From NCBI GenBank assembly GCA_946482655.1, contig CAMLSA010000087.1:1-13985 (forward strand): a DNA stretch of 13,985 nucleotides, read 5' to 3'. Shown here one piece after another: positions 6,023 through 12,434 of the stretch. Each line of letters begins with the position of its first letter. The first letter of the stretch is position 1. This DNA comes from an uncultured Sphingomonas sp. (lineage in GTDB: Bacteria > Pseudomonadota > Alphaproteobacteria > Sphingomonadales > Sphingomonadaceae). The notes below the pieces were generated by a model. The model saw nothing but the letters and a program-made list of their open reading frames with translations. It was not told the origin of the DNA and made no database searches. Both the position numbers and the translations under genes were made by a program.

Positions 6023-6538
6023 ATGCGTAACTTCATAATGGCGTTCGCCCTGGCCGCCACCGTCGCGCCTTTCGCGGCCGTGACGCCGCCGGCGATGGCA
6101 CAGGATCGCCGCGATTGGCGCGAGGAACGTCGCGAGGACCGGCGCGAGTGGCGTGAAGACCGTCGCGAGGCGCGGCGCGAATGGCGTGAAGATCGTCGCG
6201 AGGCGCGGCGCGATTGGCGCGAGGCGCGGCGGTACGACTGGAACCGCCCAGATCCGCGTTATCGCAACTATGATCCGGCCCGCTATTATCGGGACGGCCG
6301 CTATTATCGGGAGCGCCGTCTGAGCCGCGGCGATCGGATCTACCGCGGCTATGACGGCCGCTATTATTGCCGCCGCCCGGACGGCACCACCGGCCTGATC
6401 ATCGGCGCGGTGGCTGGCGGCCTGCTCGGCAACGCGCTCGACAACGGCCGTTCGTCGACGCTCGGCACCCTGCTCGGCGCCGGCGGCGGCGCGCTGCTCG
6501 GCCGCGCCATTGAACGCGATGGCCTACGCTGCCGCTGA
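6023..6538 (+). CDS. Secreted glycine-zipper protein with charged 11-residue helical repeats
   Basis: A 171-residue protein. Residues 1-26 form a signal peptide (cleavage TPPAMA|Q). Residues 30-70 are an Arg/Glu/Asp/Trp repeat with an 11-residue period (RDWREERREDR, REWREDRREAR twice, RDWREAR), expected to form a long charged helix. Residues 71-115 are rich in Tyr, Arg and Asp and end YRGYDGRYYC. Residues 116-170 hold the glycine-zipper module, GTTGLIIGAVAGGLLGN then LGTLLGAGGGALLG, between Cys116 and Cys170. The DGRYYCRRPDGTTG lead-in is familiar from glycine-zipper 2TM proteins of sphingomonads. The ATG at 6023 follows GGGAGAG (6011-6017) and begins the signal peptide; an in-frame ATG at 5972 lacks both. 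It lies 111 bp after the preceding glycine-zipper gene on the same strand, possibly one transcript. It is probably a periplasmic or outer-membrane structural protein; no catalytic motif is seen. Confidence 0.86.
   Translation: MRNFIMAFALAATVAPFAAVTPPAMAQDRRDWREERREDRREWREDRREARREWREDRREARRDWREARRYDWNRPDPRYRNYDPARYYRDGRYYRERRLSRGDRIYRGYDGRYYCRRPDGTTGLIIGAVAGGLLGNALDNGRSSTLGTLLGAGGGALLGRAIERDGLRCR
6110..6232 (+). repeat. 33-bp in-frame tandem repeat (hendecad coding)
   Basis: Units at 6110-6142, 6143-6175, 6176-6208 and a partial one at 6209-6232. Units two and three differ at only two of 33 positions and code the same 11 residues, REWREDRREAR. Unit one and the partial unit are more diverged. 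The length keeps frame. This is a recent local duplication inside a coding sequence, not a CRISPR array. Confidence 0.9.
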
Positions 6539-6546
6539 ACCAGTTC

Positions 6547-6650
6547 CCCTACCCCTAGGGGGTGGGGGCTGGGGGTGGGCCTGCAACCGCAAGATTTGCC
6601 CTCAATTCAGCGGCTGAAAGCCCACCCCCTTCGCCCTCCCGGCACGGGAG
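6547..6650. repeat. Structured intergenic element with G-runs and nested inverted repeats
   Basis: Within the 217-bp spacer before the MFS gene there are four structures. G5-T-G5-CT-G5-T-G3 at 6558-6579 is a candidate G-quadruplex. A perfect 10-bp inverted repeat pairs GGGGGTGGGC (6571-6580) with GCCCACCCCC (6620-6629). A small hairpin TTCAG-CGG-CTGAA lies at 6606-6618, and a hairpin CTCCCG-GCA-CGGGAG at 6636-6650. CCCC-TA-GGGG at 6553-6562 adds further symmetry. The layout resembles REP-like intergenic repeats. A terminator role for the preceding gene is possible, but there is no T-tract. Confidence 0.55.
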
Positions 6651-6755
6651 AAGAAAGCCACTGAAGTAAGTTGCGTGGGGTAGCTGTAGGTTGCGTACCG
6701 CTTGACCCCGCCCCTCTCCCGCGCCAATCCGGCCCGACGAGAGGGGACGGGCAAA

Positions 6756-8102
6756 ATGGCTGAATCGATGACGGCGCAGCCGTCGACACGCCGCGTACTG
6801 ATCGCGAGCCTGGTCGGCACATCGGTCGAATTCTACGATTTCTACATCTATGCGACCGCCGCCTCGCTGGTGTTCGGGCCGCTGTTCTTTCCCGCCTCGT
6901 CTCCCTCGGCGCAGCTCATGTCGGCCTATGCGAGCCTCGGCCTCGCCTTCTTCGCACGGCCGCTCGGCGCTTGGCTGTTCGGCCATTATGGCGACCGGAT
7001 CGGCCGCAAATCGACGCTCGTCGCCTCGCTGATGCTTATGGGCGGATCGACCCTGTTGATCGCCTTCCTCCCGACCTACCAGATGGCCGGCTGGATCGCA
7101 CCGCTGCTGCTGTGCATCCTGCGCGTCGGGCAGGGCATCGGCCTCGGCGGCGAATGGGGCGGTGCCGCGCTGCTCGCGGTCGAGAACGCTCCTCCGCACA
7201 TGCGCGCGCGCTATGGCATGTTCCCGCAGCTGGGCGCGCCGATCGGCTTCATAGCCGCCAACGGCCTGTTCCTGGTCCTCGGCCTGACCCTGACCACCGA
7301 AGAGTTCATGGATTGGGGCTGGCGGCTGCCCTTCCTGGGCTCCGTCGCGCTGGTCGCGTTGGGCCTGTGGGTACGGCTGAAACTCACCGAGACTCCCGCC
7401 TTCGAGGCCGCGATGGCCAGGGAAGCACCGTCCAAGGTGCCGATCGCCGAGCTGTTCCGCGATCATGCCGCGCCGACCGCCGCGGGCACCTTCGCCGCGG
7501 TCGCCTGCTTCGCGACCTATTATCTCTCGACCGCCTTCGCGCTGGGCTACGCCACCAAGACGCTGGGCGTGCCCAAGGAGACCTTCCTGTCGATCCAGAT
7601 CGTAACGATCCTGTTCATGGCGGTGGGGATCATGCTCGCGGGCTGGTGGGCCGACATGAAGAGTCCGCGCTATGTGCTGATCGCCGGCTGCATCGGCACG
7701 ATCGCCACCGGCTTCCTCACCGGGCCGATGATGGGGAGCGGATCGCTGCTCCAGATCTCGGCGTTTCTCGCCCTCGCTCTGTTCATGATGGGCTTCGTCT
7801 ATGGGCCGCTCGGCGCCTTCCTGCCGTCGCTGTTCCCGTCGCGAGTGCGTTACACCGGCGCGTCACTGACGTTCAATGTCGCCGGAATCCTGGGCGGCGC
7901 GCTGACCCCGATCATGGCTGAGTTCCTCGTCTCCTGCGACAAGGCCGACAATTCGCCCTGCCTGGCGCTGCCCGGCGGCCTCGTCGCCCAGCTCAAGACT
8001 GCCGGCGGGTTGACGCTGGTCGGCTATTATCTGGTGCTCGCGACCACGGTCAGCCTGCTCGCGCTCTGGTGGACTCGCCACCATGATAGTAGAGTCCACT
8101 GA
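6756..8102 (+). CDS. MFS transporter, metabolite:H+ symporter (MHS)-like
   Basis: A 448-residue, 12-helix inner-membrane transporter of the major facilitator superfamily, closest in pattern to the metabolite:H+ symporter group (KgtP, ShiA, ProP relatives). Visible signatures are SVEFYDFYIYA in helix 1, FARPLG and GHYGDRIGRK (76-85, the MFS loop 2-3 motif), and GLGGEWGGA (129-137). A later FVYGPLGAFLPSLFPSRVRYTG segment is also typical. The group carries dicarboxylates, shikimate, betaines and similar compounds by proton symport. The substrate cannot be decided here. A large external loop near the C-terminus contains two Cys (CDKADNSPC). The ATG at 6756 follows GAGGGGAC and gives the usual short cytoplasmic N-terminus; an in-frame ATG at 6702 lies in the structured spacer and is not preferred. 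Its stop overlaps the next start as TGATG, implying translational coupling to the VWA gene. Confidence 0.92.
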   Translation: MAESMTAQPSTRRVLIASLVGTSVEFYDFYIYATAASLVFGPLFFPASSPSAQLMSAYASLGLAFFARPLGAWLFGHYGDRIGRKSTLVASLMLMGGSTLLIAFLPTYQMAGWIAPLLLCILRVGQGIGLGGEWGGAALLAVENAPPHMRARYGMFPQLGAPIGFIAANGLFLVLGLTLTTEEFMDWGWRLPFLGSVALVALGLWVRLKLTETPAFEAAMAREAPSKVPIAELFRDHAAPTAAGTFAAVACFATYYLSTAFALGYATKTLGVPKETFLSIQIVTILFMAVGIMLAGWWADMKSPRYVLIAGCIGTIATGFLTGPMMGSGSLLQISAFLALALFMMGFVYGPLGAFLPSLFPSRVRYTGASLTFNVAGILGGALTPIMAEFLVSCDKADNSPCLALPGGLVAQLKTAGGLTLVGYYLVLATTVSLLALWWTRHHDSRVH

Positions 8103-9277
8103 TGTTCTTCGGCTTCCTCGACGAGTTGCGCATCGCCGGCATCCCGGCGAGCCTTAAGGAGCACCTCACGCTGCTCGAAGCGATGCAGCGCGACGTGATC
8201 GGCTGGAGCCCGGAGGAATTCTATTATCTCGCCCGCGCCACCTATGTGAAGGACGAGGGCCATCTCGACCGCTTCGACCGGGTTTTCTCAAAAGTGTTCC
8301 GGGGGGTGCTCGATCCGCCGGGCGAGGGGCAGGAGATCCCCGAGGAATGGCTGAAGGCGGTCGCCAGGAAATATCTCTCGCCCGAGGAAATGGCAAAGAT
8401 CGAGGCGCTCGGCTCTTGGGAAGAGATCATGGAGACGCTCCGCAAGCGCCTCGAAGAGCAGCAGGGCAGGCATGAGGGCGGCAGCAAGTGGATCGGCACC
8501 GGCGGCACCTCACCGTTCGGCAATTCGGGCTACAACCCCGAAGGCGTGCGGATCGGCGGCGAAAGCATGAACAAGCGCGCGATCAAGGTGTGGGACAAGC
8601 GCGAGTTCCGCAATCTCGACAATGACGTCGAGTTGGGCACCCGCAACATCAAGGTGGCGCTCCGGCGTCTCCGTCGCTTCGCCCGCGAGGGTGCGGCCGA
8701 GGAGCTCGACCTCGACGGCACGATCGACGGCACCGCCCGCCGAGGCTTTCTCGACATCCAGATGCGCGCCGAGCGGCGCAACGCGGTCAAGCTGCTGCTC
8801 TTCCTCGATGTCGGCGGCTCGATGGATCCACACGTCAAGCTGTGCGAGGAACTGTTTTCCGCAGCAACCGCAGAGTTCAAGCATCTCGAATTCTTCTACT
8901 TCCACAATTGTGTCTACGAAGGCCTGTGGAAGGACAACCGCCGCCGCTACCAGGAGCGGACCCCGACGTGGGACATCCTCCACAAATTCGGCCATGACTA
9001 TAAGCTGGTGCTGGTCGGCGACGCCGCGATGAGCCACTATGAGATCATCCATCCGGGCGGCTCGGTCGAACATTTCAACGATGAGCCGGGGCAGGTCTGG
9101 CTGCAGCGGCTGACCAACGTCTATTCGTCGGCGGTGTGGCTCAATCCCACCCCCGAGCAGCATTGGATGCACACCCAGTCGACGCGCCTGATTCGCGAGA
9201 TCATGGCCGACCGCATGTTCCCGCTGACTCTGTCGGGGCTCGACGACGCGATGCGGAGCCTGGCGCGAAAGAAATGA
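8102..9277 (+). CDS. VWA domain protein, CoxE-like (COG3825 type)
   Basis: A 391-residue cytoplasmic protein with an N-terminal helical region (1-130), a Gly-rich hinge (126-153, GGTSPFGNSGYNPEG) and a C-terminal von Willebrand A domain (about 205-391). The MIDAS metal site reads D236-V-G-G-S240-M-D242 in KLLLFLDVGGSMD, with Gly where the classical DxSxS motif has its first Ser. A second metal-side Asp is likely D307 in LVLVGDAAMS. TIDGTARRGFLDI before the first strand is typical of CoxE-type VWA proteins. Relatives usually work with a MoxR-type AAA+ ATPase as metal-insertion or protein-remodelling partners. No such ATPase is next to it here. It has no signal peptide or membrane helix. The start overlaps the MFS stop by one base. 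It converges on anmK, with 33 bp between the gene ends. The exact function is not known. Confidence 0.88.
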   Translation: MFFGFLDELRIAGIPASLKEHLTLLEAMQRDVIGWSPEEFYYLARATYVKDEGHLDRFDRVFSKVFRGVLDPPGEGQEIPEEWLKAVARKYLSPEEMAKIEALGSWEEIMETLRKRLEEQQGRHEGGSKWIGTGGTSPFGNSGYNPEGVRIGGESMNKRAIKVWDKREFRNLDNDVELGTRNIKVALRRLRRFAREGAAEELDLDGTIDGTARRGFLDIQMRAERRNAVKLLLFLDVGGSMDPHVKLCEELFSAATAEFKHLEFFYFHNCVYEGLWKDNRRRYQERTPTWDILHKFGHDYKLVLVGDAAMSHYEIIHPGGSVEHFNDEPGQVWLQRLTNVYSSAVWLNPTPEQHWMHTQSTRLIREIMADRMFPLTLSGLDDAMRSLARKK

Positions 9278-9286
9278 CCTTTACCC

Positions 9287-9303
9287 CTCCCTCGCTTGGG
9301 GAG
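9287..9303. terminator. Hairpin between convergent VWA gene and anmK
   Basis: CTCCC (9287-9291) and GGGAG (9299-9303) pair around a 7-nt loop in the 33-bp gap between two gene ends. The flanks (CCC before, AGG after) extend the symmetry imperfectly. The position suits a bidirectional terminator. No long T-run is present, although TTTA precedes it on the plus strand. Confidence 0.4.
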
Positions 9304-9310
9304 AGGAGGT

Positions 9311-10408
9311 TCAGGGCTTATGCACCACGCCACCTGTCATCGGCCTGGGCACCCCCGTCGTCCCCGGAAAGCTGATCGGTTCGCCCTTCAGCGCTCGTAC
9401 CGCCATATAGGCAAAGCCCTCCGCCTCGGTCGCGTCGCCGTTCCAGCCGAGCGCCTCGATCGGCTCGGCGGCAATTCTCGCAGCGGCCGTTATCATTTTC
9501 ATCAGGGTCGGATTATGTCTTCCGCCACCTGCGACGATCAGTCGCTTGGGAGGGGCGGGAAGGTGGCGCAGCGCGAGCGCCACCGTCTCGGCGGTGAAGG
9601 CGGTCAGCGTCGCCGCGCCGTCGGCGGCGGCGAGGCCGCGCACCGGCTCGACGGAGAAATCGGCGCGGTCGAGCGACTTGGGTGGAGCGAGACCGAACCA
9701 GGGGTCGTCGAGCATCGTTTCGAGCACCGTCCGATCGACGGTGCCGCGCGCCGCGAAGGCGCCACCCGCGTCGCAGGGCGAACCCGTCTCGCCGAGCATC
9801 CAGTCGTCGATCAGCCCGTTGGCGGGGCCGGTGTCGAAGGCGATCACTTCGTCCCCGCCAGCGCCGAGCCAGGTGATGTTCCCCACCCCGCCGAGGTTGA
9901 GGACCGCGACCGGAGCCTCCATCCCCGCAGTCAGCGCGCGATGATAGACCGGGAGCAGCGGGGCCCCCTGCCCGCCCGCGGCGACATCGGCCGAGCGCAG
10001 CTCGTTGACCACCCGGATGCCGAGCGCCGTCGCCATCGCCGCGCCGTCGCCGATCTGCCAGGTCCAGCCGCGATCGGGGCGGTGGGCGATCGTCTGGCCG
10101 TGGAAGCCGATCACGTCGACGGCGGCCGCTTCCACCCCCGCGAAAGCGAGGAGCTGACGGACCGCGAGGACATGGCGACGGGTGAGCATCTCCTCGGCGG
10201 CGAGGATCGACGGGCTCGGGCGCGGCTTCTCGAAGCTGAGCGCCAGTGTCGAGGCCTCGCGCAGCTGCTCGCGCGCCTGAACGCTGTACGGATCCGAGCG
10301 GAAGGCGAGCGGCCGGATGTGGCCGGCGCCGTCAGTCTCGATCAGCGCCGCGTCGATCCCATCGAGCGACGTGCCAGACATCAGGCCGACTGCGAGCATC
10401 TTGGTCAT
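9311..10408 (-). CDS. anmK: Anhydro-N-acetylmuramic acid kinase
   Basis: A 365-residue cytoplasmic enzyme of peptidoglycan recycling. It hydrolyses the 1,6-anhydro bond of anhydroMurNAc and phosphorylates the product with ATP to MurNAc-6-phosphate. The ASKHA-fold signatures are all present: GLMSGTSLDGID (8-19, phosphate 1), GFHGQTI (101-107), QIGDG (118-122), NELRSADVAAGGQGAP (135-150), NLGGVGNIT (171-179), FDTGPAN with the catalytic-type Asp192 (191-197), GGGRHNPTL (294-302, adenosine-side) and EAEGFAYMAVRAL near the end. Length is normal for the family (about 365-370). The start at 10408 has only a weak purine stretch upstream, and an in-frame ATG three codons later is possible. It diverges from tyrS across 112 bp. 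An anmK-tyrS link also exists in E. coli, where pdxH and mliC lie between them. Confidence 0.97.
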   Translation of the reverse strand: MTKMLAVGLMSGTSLDGIDAALIETDGAGHIRPLAFRSDPYSVQAREQLREASTLALSFEKPRPSPSILAAEEMLTRRHVLAVRQLLAFAGVEAAAVDVIGFHGQTIAHRPDRGWTWQIGDGAAMATALGIRVVNELRSADVAAGGQGAPLLPVYHRALTAGMEAPVAVLNLGGVGNITWLGAGGDEVIAFDTGPANGLIDDWMLGETGSPCDAGGAFAARGTVDRTVLETMLDDPWFGLAPPKSLDRADFSVEPVRGLAAADGAATLTAFTAETVALALRHLPAPPKRLIVAGGGRHNPTLMKMITAAARIAAEPIEALGWNGDATEAEGFAYMAVRALKGEPISFPGTTGVPRPMTGGVVHKP

Positions 10409-10480
10409 CGCGCCTGATTGGCGGGGAAGGAACGGCGGCGCAAGGGGTTGGGTGTCCGATCCTCAAGAAGAGGGCATCGC

Positions 10481-10510
10481 GTGACAGAAGCGGATCCGCC
10501 ATGCTAACGG
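10481..10510 (+). promoter_or_regulatory. Candidate promoter of tyrS
   Basis: GTGACA (10481-10486) and TAACGG (10505-10510) are separated by 18 nt and lie just before the tyrS ATG at 10521. If used, the leader would be only a few bases. That fits the absence of any visible Shine-Dalgarno before tyrS. Both boxes are imperfect, so this is tentative. Confidence 0.3.
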
Positions 10511-10520
10511 CCGCGCCGTC

Positions 10521-11747
10521 ATGACCGAATATCGTTCCGAACTGCTGCGTCTGCTCGACGCGCGAGGCTATATCCATCAGGTGACCGATCCCGGGGGCCT
10601 CGACGCGCTCGCGGCGTCGGCGATTGTCCCCGGCTATATCGGCTTCGATCCGACCGCGCCGTCGCTCCATGTCGGCAGCCTCGTCCAGATCATGCTGCTC
10701 CGCCGGATGCAGCAGACCGGGCACAAGCCGATCGTGCTCATGGGCGGCGGCACCGGCAAGATCGGCGATCCGAGCTTCAAGGATGAGGCACGCAAGCTGA
10801 TGACGACGGAGACGATCGCGGCGAACGTCGCCTCGATCAAGCGCGTCTTCGAGCGTTTCCTGACCTTCGGGGACGGACCGGCCGACGCGGTGATGGTCGA
10901 CAATGCCGACTGGCTCGACAAGCTCGAATATATCCCGTTCCTGCGCGAGATCGGCCAGCATTTCTCGATCAACCGGATGCTGAGCTTCGACTCGGTCAAG
11001 CTCCGGCTCGACCGGGAGCAGTCGCTGAGCTTCCTCGAATTCAACTATATGATCCTCCAGGCCTATGACTTCATGGAGCTCGCCCGCCGCCGGCAGTGCC
11101 GGTTGCAGATGGGCGGATCGGACCAGTGGGGCAATATCGTCAACGGCATCGAACTGAGCCGGCGGATGCTGGGCATCGAGGTGTTCGGCGTCACCACTCC
11201 CCTCATCACCACCGCCGATGGCGGCAAGATGGGCAAGACGATGTCGGGCGCGGTGTGGCTCAACGACGAACAGCTGCCCGCCTATGACTATTGGCAGTTC
11301 TGGCGGAACACGCACGACAAGGATGTCGGCCGCTTCCTGAAGCTGTTCACCGACCTGCCGCTCGACGAGATCGCCCGGCTCGAGGCGCTCGAGGGCCAGG
11401 ACATCAACCAGGCCAAGATCATCCTCGCCAACGAGGCGACCGCGATGTGCCGCGGAGCCGAGGCCGCCGCAGCGGCCGCCGAAACCGCACGCAAGACCTT
11501 CGAGGAGGGCCAGACGGGCGGCGATCTGCCGACGCTCGCGGTACCCGAGGGGGTGATCGCGATGGTCGACGCGCTGGTCGGGCTGGGCCTGGTCGCATCG
11601 AAGGGCGAAGCCCGCCGGCTGATCAAGGGCGGCGGCGCGCGGCTCGACGGCGAGAAGGTGTCCGACGAGGCGACGATGGTGATCGTCGGCGAAGGCGGCG
11701 TGAAGCTGTCGGCCGGCAGGAAGGCCCATGGGGTGCTGACGCGCTGA
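10521..11747 (+). CDS. tyrS: Tyrosyl-tRNA synthetase
   Basis: A 408-residue class I aminoacyl-tRNA synthetase that charges tRNA-Tyr with tyrosine in the cytoplasm. The Rossmann catalytic domain shows [16 protein letters not shown] (39-54, HIGH motif as HVGS), [12 protein letters not shown] (74-85), the tyrosine-binding YMILQAYDF (176-184), GGSDQWGNI (198-206) and the KMSKS loop as KMGKT (236-240). The C-terminal S4 RNA-binding domain covers about 341-408 ([21 protein letters not shown]). Length and order match the bacterial TyrRS of E. coli type. No Shine-Dalgarno is apparent before the ATG, and a promoter-like pair lies very close, so the message may be almost leaderless. No T-box is expected in this group and none is seen. 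Divergent from anmK. A hairpin follows 16 bp after the stop. Confidence 0.98.
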   Translation: MTEYRSELLRLLDARGYIHQVTDPGGLDALAASAIVPGYIGFDPTAPSLHVGSLVQIMLLRRMQQTGHKPIVLMGGGTGKIGDPSFKDEARKLMTTETIAANVASIKRVFERFLTFGDGPADAVMVDNADWLDKLEYIPFLREIGQHFSINRMLSFDSVKLRLDREQSLSFLEFNYMILQAYDFMELARRRQCRLQMGGSDQWGNIVNGIELSRRMLGIEVFGVTTPLITTADGGKMGKTMSGAVWLNDEQLPAYDYWQFWRNTHDKDVGRFLKLFTDLPLDEIARLEALEGQDINQAKIILANEATAMCRGAEAAAAAAETARKTFEEGQTGGDLPTLAVPEGVIAMVDALVGLGLVASKGEARRLIKGGGARLDGEKVSDEATMVIVGEGGVKLSAGRKAHGVLTR

Positions 11748-11763
11748 GATCGCCGTCGTCCCG

Positions 11764-11782
11764 ACCTCGGCAGGGCTGAGGT
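11764..11782 (+). terminator. Hairpin after tyrS
   Basis: ACCTCGGC, loop AGG, GCTGAGGT make an 8-bp stem with one G-U wobble, 16 bp beyond the tyrS stop. No T-tract follows, so it may stop transcription poorly or act as an mRNA 3'-end protector. The 11783-11930 stretch beyond it holds only a small GCCGA/TCGGC hairpin (11876-11892) and no gene I can support. Confidence 0.45.
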
Positions 11783-11934
11783 ACATGTTCGATCACGCTC
11801 GCCGGCGCGCGGGCGCGGATGGCAGCGACCATTTCGCGGCCCTTCTGCCCGCTGACCTGCGCGCTGAACCGCGTCGCCGATCTATTTTCGGCGCACGCAC
11901 TCCGATGGTCTAAATCTGCCAGGTAAAATCCCCC

Positions 11935-11950
11935 TTAACCGAGCGCTAAC
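11935..11950 (+). promoter_or_regulatory. Candidate CtrA binding site upstream of the PilZ gene
   Basis: TTAA, seven bases (CCGAGCG), CTAAC differs at one position from the alphaproteobacterial CtrA consensus TTAA-N7-TTAAC. It lies 66-81 bp before the ATG at 12016, a usual distance for a CtrA site overlapping a promoter. The surrounding stretch is locally AT-richer than the rest of the spacer. Confidence 0.5.
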
Positions 11951-12001
11951 GATCAAAGGTAAGAGCTTGGCAGGGTGGTTGGGCAATTGTCGTGTCGGAA
12001 C

Positions 12002-12006
12002 AAGGA
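12002..12006 (+). promoter_or_regulatory. Shine-Dalgarno that decides the PilZ start
   Basis: AAGGA stands 9 nt before the ATG at 12016. The alternative GTG at 11992 would place this site inside the coding sequence and has no good site of its own. Confidence 0.55.
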
Positions 12007-12015
12007 CATGAAACC

Positions 12016-12381
12016 ATGACCAACATAGCCGAAAAGTTTACGCCCGCTGCCGATGAAGATGCGAAATATGCCGAGCAGCGCCGCGCCCCGCGCGACGAGG
12101 TGGCTCTTCCGACGCGCATGTTCACCCAGGATCAGCGAGGAAGCGACGTGCTGCTCGTCAACATTTCGCCGCTCGGCTTCATGGTTCGCGAATATGGCGA
12201 GACGCCGAAAGGAACAGTCGTCCGCCTGGCGCTGCCGCGCCTCGGACAGGTTCCCGCGAAGGTGGTCTGGTCGCTCGGCGGACGAGTCGGCGCCGAGTTC
12301 ATCAAGCCAATCGACTCCTACGCCTATACGGCAATGCTCAACGCCGCCAAGGCGAAGCGCCAGCGCTGGCCGATGGGGTGA
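12016..12381 (+). CDS. Single-domain PilZ (c-di-GMP binding) protein
   Basis: A 121-residue cytoplasmic protein that is essentially one PilZ domain. Both c-di-GMP-binding motifs are present: RRAPR (22-26, RxxxR) and N49-I-S-P-L-G54 ([D/N]xSxxG), followed by the barrel strands VRLALP, AKVVWSL and VGAEFI. With both motifs intact, ligand binding is likely. The output partner is unknown because there is no attached effector domain. Such stand-alone PilZ proteins in alphaproteobacteria can adjust motility, adhesion or polysaccharide output by protein contact. A GTG at 11992 would add eight residues; the ATG at 12016 has the better ribosome site. A CtrA-like box lies upstream. The gene is convergent with mfd, 53 bp apart, with no clear terminator hairpin in that gap. 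Confidence 0.9.
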   Translation: MTNIAEKFTPAADEDAKYAEQRRAPRDEVALPTRMFTQDQRGSDVLLVNISPLGFMVREYGETPKGTVVRLALPRLGQVPAKVVWSLGGRVGAEFIKPIDSYAYTAMLNAAKAKRQRWPMG

Positions 12382-12434
12382 GGAACCGGCGGCGCGGCAT
12401 CCCCCCCGGCGCACCGCTCCGCCTTCTCGCCCAC

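Noticed and set aside
6555..7466. 303-codon minus-strand frame over the MFS gene
   Set aside because: It is a shadow of the transporter and lacks any domain.
9296..10417. 373-codon plus-strand frame opposite anmK
   Set aside because: It is a shadow of anmK, rich in Arg/Gly/Ala with no fold signature.
10332..11786. 484-codon open frame on the minus strand opposite tyrS
   Set aside because: It lies fully antisense to an unmistakable tyrS and shows no recognisable domain. Long antisense frames are common in GC-rich genes because of third-position bias.
11623..11920. Minus-strand open frame after tyrS reading through FSAQVSGQKGREMVAAIRARAP
   Set aside because: It looks faintly protein-like, but it has no credible start, runs into antisense tyrS, and matches no family I recognise. 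At most it is a gene remnant.
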